From Candidatus Sulfopaludibacter sp. SbA3 (GTDB taxonomy: Bacteria > Acidobacteriota > Terriglobia > 2-12-FULL-54-10): a stretch of 21,255 bases of DNA. Made by a program: the position numbers and the translations under genes. Position 1 is the stretch's first letter; every line of letters begins with the position of its first letter. The DNA lies in NCBI GenBank assembly GCA_945865705.1, contig CAMBEY010000016.1, forward strand, positions 1-21,255, read 5' to 3'. The notes under the pieces were generated by a model. It had not been told where the DNA came from. It saw nothing but the letters and a program-made list of their open reading frames with translations, and did not search any database. Below, piece by piece: positions 1 to 5,501 of this stretch.

Positions 1-517
1 TTCGCGGTTCCGTCAGCGGGAGGACGAGGGGATTTGGTGAGTAGTAAATGGTGACTAGTGAATAAAAAAGTGGGACGTGCCGCAAACTTCCGCCGTTGCC
101 CGGAACGCAACTCCGGCGCGGAGGGACTTCCGCAGGTGCCCGAAGGGCATCACCGTGAATAGCCGTCCCGGCGTGCCGGGACGGACTACCGCGTCCCATA
201 CTGAAACAACCCCGAAGGGGTTGACCTTTCGCAACGCCATGCGAAGCACACGAGCCTGTGAAAACGTCCGGCCCCGTCAGGGCCGAAATTGGTTTTGGGA
301 TTCGTCCCGTAGGTTTCACCTACGGCTATTCACGGTCCTGCCCTCCGGGCAGGCTGACACGAAAGTAAATATTTTGGACGCTGCCAAAATATTCCCCCCG
401 CGTTAAGAAATCTTATCCCTGCTGAGTCATTGTGCAATGTACAATGCAAGCGGAACGAATCCGGCAGGAGGCATCCACTGATGCATGCAGAGGAACGCCC
501 CGTCCGCCCCCCTGTTA
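1..517. other. Gene-free left edge
   Basis: Apart from the hairpin cluster at 137-353, I see no supportable gene between the left edge and the vsr stop codon at 518. Positions 30-65 contain degenerate GTGA/TAGT-type short repetition. A small inverted repeat, CATTGT...ACAATG, lies near 428-447 beyond the 3' end of vsr. It is not followed by a T-tract and is not called a terminator. Confidence 0.5.
137..353. repeat. Symmetrical cluster of hairpins with 15-bp inverted arms
   Basis: Six perfect short hairpins are packed into 217 bp: 137-149 (TGCCC-GAA-GGGCA), 163-184 (10-bp stem, 2-nt loop), 207-223 (7-bp stem around GAA), 269-285 (6-bp stem), 307-325 (8-bp stem) and 337-353 (7-bp stem). ACCGTGAATAGCCGT at 152-166 has an exact inverted copy at 322-336, so the cluster reads as a mirrored unit: end hairpin, arm, inner hairpins, arm, end hairpin. 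Open frames here are low-complexity products of the palindromes and I do not call them genes. It resembles REP/BIME-type or other non-autonomous palindromic elements, but no transposase or RAYT gene is in the window, so the class is unknown. Confidence 0.7.
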
Positions 518-937
518 TCAACCATCTGGTTTTGAAAAGTACTCCGATAGTCGAACAGAAATTAAATCGGGTTTCTTTGTCCAGCATTCCCAAACAACTA
601 TCACCCGCCACCCCAATTCTCGTAGTTCACGAATTGCGCGCCTGTCCCGTGTTACGTTTTTCGACAGCTTGTCGGCCCAAAACTTCGCATTCTGACGCGG
701 TCGAACTCTCCCGTATCGACACCTGTGCATATGCCAAAAACAGCCATGCACGAACACAGCCGTCTGAATTTTGGGAAGCACTAAATCGGGACATCCCGGA
801 AGGTCCTTCCGGTGAAGCCGGAATCGAAATCCTGATTTATGTAGGAGAGAGCGGACGATTAATTCGGGGCGTGTGTTCTTCCCTTGGATTGCGGTCATGT
901 TTCGGCTTCGAGTTTGCCGGTCATGAACATCTGGCAC
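518..937 (-). CDS. vsr: Very short patch repair (Vsr) mismatch endonuclease
   Basis: A 139-aa Vsr endonuclease, the usual family length. Vsr nicks 5' of the T in T:G mismatches that arise by deamination of 5-methylcytosine in CCWGG-type sites. Visible family features are the N-terminal TRSRNM..GKNTRPE segment (E25), the PDLVLP block with D51 (the catalytic Asp at the same number in the E. coli enzyme), the HGCFWHMHRC block with H64, C66, H69, H71 and C73, and C118, which together supply active-site and zinc ligands. The start is a GTG preceded by AGGA about 7 nt upstream. It lies 9 nt after the stop of an EcoRII-type fragment and in the same frame, so the two genes probably derive from one R-M unit. 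No Dcm-type methyltransferase is found in the window, so its mismatch source is unclear. Confidence 0.95.
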   Translation of the reverse strand: MPDVHDRQTRSRNMTAIQGKNTRPELIVRSLLHKSGFRFRLHRKDLPGCPDLVLPKIQTAVFVHGCFWHMHRCRYGRVRPRQNAKFWADKLSKNVTRDRRAIRELRELGWRVIVVWECWTKKPDLISVRLSEYFSKPDG

Positions 938-946
938 GCGATATTC

Positions 947-1267
947 CTATGATTGTTTCTGTCTGACCAGATCGCAGAATGATGCAACATCCAGCAGCCA
1001 CTTCTGTTGCTCTGGTTTGTACGTCTCGTGAAGCCCGCGTGGAACAACAAGTTGCAGTCGATTAGTGCGCATATCGTTAGTTTGAGGAACACTAATGGCT
1101 GTTTCCATTGTTAGCAAGTGTTTGTCGGGAATGCGATTAGCCTCAGTTAATATCTGCCTCCAGCGATCCCTGCATGTGCTCTTCACCCCTAACACCGTCA
1201 GTTGCAGAAGATCGAAGCTGGAATCTCTATACTCCTCGACGCCCGGAAAGAGAAAATCCGGCTTGCA
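947..1267 (-). pseudogene. C-terminal catalytic fragment of an EcoRII-type restriction endonuclease
   Basis: The frame reads 106 residues from CKPDFLFPG to a TAG at 947-949 and resembles the C-terminal catalytic part of EcoRII (CCWGG-specific, PD-(D/E)XK fold). With the Asp of KPDFLFPG as zero, a Lys follows at +25 (LGVKSTC), an Arg at +29 where EcoRII has its second Lys, Arg at +31 (RDRWRQ) and Glu at +38. As I recall, these correspond to EcoRII D299, K324, K328, R330 and E337, so the active site is nearly complete. The rest of the domain (KHLLTMETAISVPQT, LQLVVPRGLHETY) is uninterrupted. Upstream there is an in-frame TAG (1268-1270) directly before CKPDF, and the sequence beyond it does not look like EcoRII. 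The only start inside is a GTG at 1195 that would drop the catalytic Asp. I read it as a 5'-truncated gene. A functional stand-alone product cannot be excluded but lacks a good start. Confidence 0.82.
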
Positions 1268-1471
1268 CTATTTCGCTTCGGGCCACGCCTTCAACGCTTC
1301 GCTTCTGCTGCGGTAACCATCATCAATGAGTATCGCTCCGTCCTCATTGATCAATACAATTGCGTAAAGCGCCTTGAGCGTATGGAGTGCGCTCAGCTCA
1401 GACCATGTCATTTGTTCGCGACTCGTTGTGTCTCCATCATAACTATCAACTTTGAGTACATAACATGCCAC
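1268..1471 (-). CDS. Small hypothetical protein (67 aa)
   Basis: I do not recognise this protein. The GTG start at 1471 is chosen because a strong Shine-Dalgarno sequence (AGGGAGG, 1478-1484) lies 6 nt upstream; an earlier in-frame start would overlap the HNH gene. The 67 residues contain TLKALYAIVLINEDGAILID, which looks like an alternating hydrophobic beta-hairpin, then a charged YRSRSEALKAWPEAK tail. No signal peptide, membrane segment or Cys cluster is seen. It lies 28 nt after the HNH stop, and its own TAG is followed immediately and in the same frame by the EcoRII-type fragment. It could be a genuine small partner of the HNH protein, or the 5' part of a chimeric frame left by the deletion that truncated the EcoRII gene. 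Confidence 0.5.
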   Translation of the reverse strand: MACYVLKVDSYDGDTTSREQMTWSELSALHTLKALYAIVLINEDGAILIDDGYRSRSEALKAWPEAK

Positions 1472-1477
1472 TCGACG

Positions 1478-1484
1478 CCTCCCT
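1478..1484 (-). promoter_or_regulatory. Strong ribosome binding site that decides the 67-aa start
   Basis: AGGGAGG on the minus strand is 6 nt from the GTG at 1471. It is one of the better Shine-Dalgarno matches in the island and is the main reason to think the short downstream frame is translated. Confidence 0.55.
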
Positions 1485-1499
1485 ATACGCTTGATGCAA

Positions 1500-2249
1500 T
1501 CAAGGCTGAAATATGTTTTCAAAATGGTAGCGCAAGAAATTCTGGTCAGGCGGAAATTTTCCCGGCAGTTTGATTCGAGCGCCATCGTACTTAAGAAACA
1601 TCATCTCCACGCTGGGTATGGGTTTCTTTTGCAGGAGGGATGAGGCCTTGACTTGGTAGTCGGGAGTAACTGTAATCAAACCACAGTCGAATGCCCGGTC
1701 GTGGATTGCGCTTAAGCAAAGGCCATTCCGAGGATTTGTCCTGTTTTTGCAATCCAGGGCCCAAGGCAAAATGTGACTTGCAATTAGTAATGTCGGAATG
1801 TTTAGTCCGCTTATGCAGCACGAGGAATCGTAAGCTGCCAAAACGGCCGCCCGAAAAAATGATTGGTTCACACGAACCTTTACTAGTGCCTCTCTTGTAA
1901 GACCCGGAGGAGGAGTCTGACTGCTTATCGTCAATTGCAGGCCCGCCCGGTCCCCAAGAAGCCTCTCACTTTCGAATGCCAATTTGTCCCAATTTCCATG
2001 GAATTCATTCCAAATCTGGACATCTGCTTTCGCCCCGTGCTCGGCTCCTTTGATATTACGTTTTTTAAGCGAAGTGTCGAGGCTCGCAAAGTTGGCGAGT
2101 TTCCAAGAAATGGCTGAAGGTGTCCGTTGGAGGATTTCCGCAAGTGCAATTATTTGCGGGTTTCGAATGTGGATTTTTCCGAATGGAATTTTGCAATAGA
2201 GATTGAAGGCAAGCAGTAGCTCGTCGCGAGTCCAAATTTTCTTAGCCAT
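1500..2249 (-). CDS. HNH-family restriction-type endonuclease (249 aa)
   Basis: A predicted DNA endonuclease with a C-terminal HNH domain of the HNH_2-like type found in stand-alone restriction enzymes. The nuclease core runs from about residue 125 to 200: FFRAAVLAAYDSSCCISGL with C144/C145, LLIASHILPW with H159, NPRNGLCLS with N175, and AIHDRAFD with H183, giving the His-Asn-His triad. The first ~100 residues (WTRDELLLAFNLYCKIPFG..RNPQIIALAEILQRTPSAISWKLANFASLD) form the helical N-terminal module that, from memory, often accompanies this HNH type; its TPSAISWKL part looks like a DNA-contacting helix. The gene lies 28 nt after a small HTH regulator and 28 nt before the 67-aa frame, so one transcript is likely. 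Specificity and methylation sensitivity cannot be read from sequence. The GC content appears lower than in the flanking core genes. Confidence 0.85.
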   Translation of the reverse strand: MAKKIWTRDELLLAFNLYCKIPFGKIHIRNPQIIALAEILQRTPSAISWKLANFASLDTSLKKRNIKGAEHGAKADVQIWNEFHGNWDKLAFESERLLGDRAGLQLTISSQTPPPGLTREALVKVRVNQSFFRAAVLAAYDSSCCISGLNIPTLLIASHILPWALDCKNRTNPRNGLCLSAIHDRAFDCGLITVTPDYQVKASSLLQKKPIPSVEMMFLKYDGARIKLPGKFPPDQNFLRYHFENIFQP

Positions 2250-2277
2250 TCAGACCCCGAGCGCGAGAAATGTCATT

Positions 2278-2493
2278 TTACATGCAATTTCGGAATGAAA
2301 GGAGCTCTCTCAAGGCCGGTCCCAACAAGATGGGGCAATCCGTCTCTCCGCTTTCCCATCGGGAAACAGTTCTTGGAGCTACATTTAGGTGATTGGCTAA
2401 TTCGCGCTGGGAAAACCTCTGCCTAGCTTGGCAAAGAAGGGCGCGCGTTCCGGGAATTGTGATTTGAAGTTGGCTGGGCATAACAGGCGACAT
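2278..2493 (-). CDS. Small XRE-type helix-turn-helix regulator
   Basis: About 71 aa if started at the ATG at 2493; a TTG at 2520 and an ATG at 2481 are alternatives. The body is a single HTH: RQRFSQRELANHLNVAPRTVSRWESGETDCP, with the Q-R-E-L-A-x-x-L turn and the V-S-R-W-E-S-G recognition helix typical of Cro/C1 proteins. There is no room for a ligand or protease domain. It is the first gene of the island, 28 nt upstream of the HNH gene, and its promoter at 2545-2573 carries an 8-bp inverted repeat. Size and position resemble controller (C) proteins of type II R-M systems, which autoregulate and time nuclease expression. That role is inferred from context, not shown. Confidence 0.72.
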   Translation of the reverse strand: MSPVMPSQLQITIPGTRALLCQARQRFSQRELANHLNVAPRTVSRWESGETDCPILLGPALRELLSFRNCM

Positions 2494-2544
2494 TTTGTCG
2501 CAATCCTTTCCCAAATGCAATCATTAAATTCGCTACTGATGGCG

Positions 2545-2573
2545 AGTATAATACGAACAAAAAGCGAATTCAA
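2545..2573 (-). promoter_or_regulatory. Predicted sigma70-type promoter of the HTH/HNH/Vsr island
   Basis: On the minus strand TTGAAT (2568-2573) and TATACT (2545-2550) are separated by exactly 17 bp, a near-consensus arrangement, 52 nt or more upstream of the first likely start codon. AATTCGCT (2527-2534) and AGCGAATT (2563-2570) form an inverted repeat that brackets the -10 box and overlaps the -35 box, a plausible operator for the HTH protein. Confidence 0.6.
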
Positions 2574-2580
2574 GGTCCGA

Positions 2581-2982
2581 CTTGGTGTTCTCAGCCGGAC
2601 CTTCGATTGCCAGCGGGGAAACCGGGGACGAAATGTTCCCCGCAGTTTTGCTTTGGAGAGTCCTGGATAGTCTGCTACTTTGTGTGCCATGGTACGCTTG
2701 GCTCACGCGATTGCCGACAACGTACCGCATCATGTAGCGCGGCGCGGCGGTGCCCGGCCATTCATCCCGAACCGTTCCGTTTGCTCCCCCATCCTCTCAC
2801 AAAAAACTGCAAGCAAGAAGTGCCGGTGAAGTGATCCGGCCAGAGAACGATTGCTTGAATTTGGCGGTCGCCGCGGGTTATCATCCCAATTAAACCTAAT
2901 TCAAACATCTGCAACGCGTTAGGGACTTTCCCCGTCTAGTTCCTTGGCCTTGGCGTGAAGTATTTGGGAGGAGACTGCAACC
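2581..2982. other. Intergenic region between the restriction island and the DUF5916 genes
   Basis: No supportable gene. A 6-bp hairpin, CGGGGA...TCCCCG, lies at 2623-2642. A candidate plus-strand promoter lies at 2855-2884. This stretch separates the divergently transcribed island and the DUF5916 pair and appears to mark the return to GC-rich sequence. Confidence 0.45.
2855..2884 (+). promoter_or_regulatory. Candidate promoter for the DUF5916 gene pair
   Basis: TTGAAT (2855-2860) and TATCAT (2879-2884) are 18 bp apart, about 100 nt upstream of the GTG start at 2983. The -10 match is fair and the -35 match is good. Confidence 0.35.
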
Positions 2983-5478
2983 GTGAGCCTGATCCACATT
3001 GGTACGATCCACATGGGTACGAAGAACATAGGTACGAAGAGCATGGGCACGAAGCAAATAGGTACGAAGAAGAAATTCATCATGGCTAGCGGCGGCTGGC
3101 TGATGGCAGCGGCGCTGCTGATCCAGCTTGCTGCGGGGGCCATTTCCGCGCCAGCACAATCCAATGCTCCGAGCAACGCTCAGGCCAGCGGCTCCACGCA
3201 TGGCCAGAAATCGGTGCGCGCCGCCAAGTCGGCGGAGGCGCTGGTTCTGGATGGTGTGTTTGACGAAGCGGCGTGGAAGGATGCGCCGGTAACTTCTTCC
3301 TTTGTTCAGAAGGACCCCAACGAGGGCGCCGCCGCCAGCGAGAAAACTGAGTTCCGCGTTGTCTATACTCCCTCGACTCTGTACATCGGGGTGACGGCCT
3401 ACGACTCCGACCCGCAGGCCATCGTCGCTTCCGAGCGGCGTCGCGACGGCAATCTCGACAATGACGACACCCTCACGCTGGTGATGGACACCTTCCACGA
3501 TCATCGCAATTCCTATCGCTTCAAGACCAACGCCCTGGGCACGCAGGCCGACGCATTGATTACCGATGAGGGCAACAACACCAACGAAGATTGGGATGAA
3601 AATTGGCAGGTGGCTTCGCGCATCACCGAGTCTGGCTGGACCGCCGAATTCGCATTTCCATTCAAGAGTCTGCGCCTGCCCATGGAAGATGGCGCGCCCG
3701 CCTGGGGACTGGACGTTCAGCGATTGATCCGCCGCAAAAACGAAGATACTTTCTGGGCCAATTACCATCGCGGCTTCGAGGTGGAGAGTGTCTCGCAGGC
3801 CGGGCACCTCAACGGCATCTCCGAGATCGAGACGGGATTGAAGCTCCGCATCAAGCCGTATGTGCTGGGCGGTTTCTCGCGCACCTCGGAACAGCGCGCC
3901 AGCCATGAATGCCGTCCTTCCGATACGCCGTTTCAAGGCGGGCTCTCGGGCGAGACGTGCAGCAACTCCAACGCCGGCATCGAAGTCATTAAGTATCGAA
4001 TTACACCGAGCCTGACCGCCGACCTGACTTTCCGCACCGACTTCGCGCAGACCGAAGTGGATGATCAGGAAGTGAATCTCGATCGCTTCCCGCTGTTCTA
4101 TCCCGAGAAGCGCGAGTTCTTCCAGGAAGGCGCCGGCGTATTCGAGTTCGGCATCGCCCAGAATGAGAATGGGCAGGCCATCTCGAAACTGTTTCACAGC
4201 CGTCAGATCGGCTTGTCGCCGCGACGGTTACCGATCCCGATTGTGGGTGGCGGTCGGATCACCGGGCGCATCGGCGGACTGATTCTGGGAATGATGAATG
4301 TTCAGACCGAACGTTTCCACGTCCGCACCGAGACGGATACGCCGACGGGCGTGGCCCGGTTCGAGGAGAATATCGCGGCCAGCAATTACAGCATTTTCCG
4401 CGTCAAGCGCGATGTGCTGGGTCGCTCCAACATCGGCGGATTCTTTCTGAATCGCGAAGTGGGTGGATTTAATGTTCGCAATCCGGACGGGCAGCTTGTT
4501 AATGATCGGAATAAGGTTTACGGAGCCGATGCCACTTTTGTTTTCTATCGCTATTTGAGCGTGGGCGGAGTGGTGGCCAACTCGGACGACCCGCGCACGA
4601 GAGGCAAAGATTGGTTCACCTCTGCCGATGTGAAGTGGGACAGCGATGAGTTCAATCTGCAAGCCTCCTGGCACACAGTGGAAGCGAATTTTCGCGATGA
4701 CCTGGGCTTCATTCCCCGCAAGGACCGCAAGGACGTGTCGCCGCAGATCGCCTGGCGTCCGCGTCCAGAGGGCAACAAACTCATCCGCCAATTGATCTTC
4801 CGCCTGCGCACCGACTACACCATGAACTCGAAGAACGTGCTGCAAACGCGCGTCAGCCATTCCGCGTTTGAGATGCGCTTGCAGAATGGAGATCTGTTCG
4901 GCTGGGTGCCTCATGTGCGGTTTGACACATTCGCTGCGCCGTTCAGCAATCGCGCCGGAGTGTGGATCATTCCCCCGGGCAGCTACTCCTGGTGGAACAA
5001 CGCCCTGCGCTACGGCCTGAATCCCGGCCGGCGCATCTCCGGGCAGATCATCAATTGGGGATGGCATGTCGGCTACTATGGCGGCGGCACGCTGCATGAT
5101 ATCAATTTTAATCCGCGCATCCGCATCACCAATCAACTCTCCGGCCAGGTCGGCTACAGCATCAGCAAAGCGACATTCCCCACGCGCATGTGCGTGGATA
5201 AAACCGTGCAGGAGTGCGGATTCACCGATCACGTCGTCAACGCGCGGCTGAATTACAACTTCAACAATCAGTGGCTGACCAGCAGCATCATCCAGTACAA
5301 CAACGTGGATCACGTTTGGGGAATGAACTTCCGGTTGAATTACATCTTCCGTCCCGGCGACGATTTCTTCCTGATTTATAACGAAGGCCGCCGCTTCCGC
5401 GACGAGAACTCCGGTCTGGCTTATGGCCCCAATGAGCGCACGCTACAGGCCAAGCTGACTTATTCGTTTGATTTTTAG
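2983..5478 (+). CDS. CBM9-like/DUF5916 outer-membrane protein, copy 1 (831 aa)
   Basis: Exported protein of the CBM9-like plus DUF5916 family, common in Acidobacteriota and Bacteroidota; substrate and function are not established. The GTG start is supported by GGAGGAG 9 nt upstream. Residues 1-32 are an unusual lysine-containing leader encoded by 15-bp tandem repeats. A hydrophobic stretch (GGWLMAAALLIQLAAGAISA, about 37-56) serves as signal peptide, with likely cleavage near SAPA. The CBM9-like beta-sandwich spans about 80-260 (LDGVFDEAAWKDAP, EFRVVYTPSTLYIGVTAYD, WTAEFAFPFKSL). The rest is a beta-rich region ending in LTYSFDF, the C-terminal Phe signal expected of an outer-membrane barrel. 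Cys310/Cys326 and Cys737/Cys745 sit in likely loops and may form disulfides. It lies 23 nt upstream of a close paralogue, in the same operon. Confidence 0.85.
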   Translation: MSLIHIGTIHMGTKNIGTKSMGTKQIGTKKKFIMASGGWLMAAALLIQLAAGAISAPAQSNAPSNAQASGSTHGQKSVRAAKSAEALVLDGVFDEAAWKDAPVTSSFVQKDPNEGAAASEKTEFRVVYTPSTLYIGVTAYDSDPQAIVASERRRDGNLDNDDTLTLVMDTFHDHRNSYRFKTNALGTQADALITDEGNNTNEDWDENWQVASRITESGWTAEFAFPFKSLRLPMEDGAPAWGLDVQRLIRRKNEDTFWANYHRGFEVESVSQAGHLNGISEIETGLKLRIKPYVLGGFSRTSEQRASHECRPSDTPFQGGLSGETCSNSNAGIEVIKYRITPSLTADLTFRTDFAQTEVDDQEVNLDRFPLFYPEKREFFQEGAGVFEFGIAQNENGQAISKLFHSRQIGLSPRRLPIPIVGGGRITGRIGGLILGMMNVQTERFHVRTETDTPTGVARFEENIAASNYSIFRVKRDVLGRSNIGGFFLNREVGGFNVRNPDGQLVNDRNKVYGADATFVFYRYLSVGGVVANSDDPRTRGKDWFTSADVKWDSDEFNLQASWHTVEANFRDDLGFIPRKDRKDVSPQIAWRPRPEGNKLIRQLIFRLRTDYTMNSKNVLQTRVSHSAFEMRLQNGDLFGWVPHVRFDTFAAPFSNRAGVWIIPPGSYSWWNNALRYGLNPGRRISGQIINWGWHVGYYGGGTLHDINFNPRIRITNQLSGQVGYSISKATFPTRMCVDKTVQECGFTDHVVNARLNYNFNNQWLTSSIIQYNNVDHVWGMNFRLNYIFRPGDDFFLIYNEGRRFRDENSGLAYGPNERTLQAKLTYSFDF
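3001..3075 (+). repeat. 15-bp tandem repeat, five copies, coding
   Basis: Five consecutive 15-bp units begin at 3001, 3016, 3031, 3046 and 3061, each starting GGTACG or GGCACG. A more diverged sixth unit precedes them (2986-3000). Being a multiple of three, they encode G-T-(I/K)-x-(I/M/K) pentapeptides ahead of the signal peptide. Copy-number change by slippage would keep the frame. Confidence 0.85.
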
Positions 5479-5501
5479 CCAATGAACATCGTCGTAAAAA
5501 T

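Noticed and set aside
77..406. Open frames across the left-edge hairpin cluster on both strands
   Set aside because: They are produced by the GC-rich palindromes themselves, have low-complexity Arg/Pro-rich translations and no ribosome binding site.
430..966. 178-aa plus-strand frame opposite vsr
   Set aside because: It is the antisense shadow of vsr, whose catalytic motifs are unambiguous.
2623..2642. CGGGGA...TCCCCG hairpin considered as a terminator
   Set aside because: Short stem, 8-nt loop, no adjacent T-run, and no gene ends there on either strand.
2607..2834. 75-aa plus-strand frame in the gap before the DUF5916 genes
   Set aside because: No convincing ribosome binding site, no recognisable motif, and compositionally like non-coding sequence.
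3001..3075. 15-bp tandem repeats considered as a CRISPR-like array
   Set aside because: Units are contiguous with no spacers, are too short and are in frame within a coding sequence.
2896..5313. Long minus-strand frames (433 and 361 aa) opposite DUF5916 copy 1
   Set aside because: Shadow frames of a GC-rich gene; the plus strand has the signal peptide, CBM9-like motifs and a matching paralogue.
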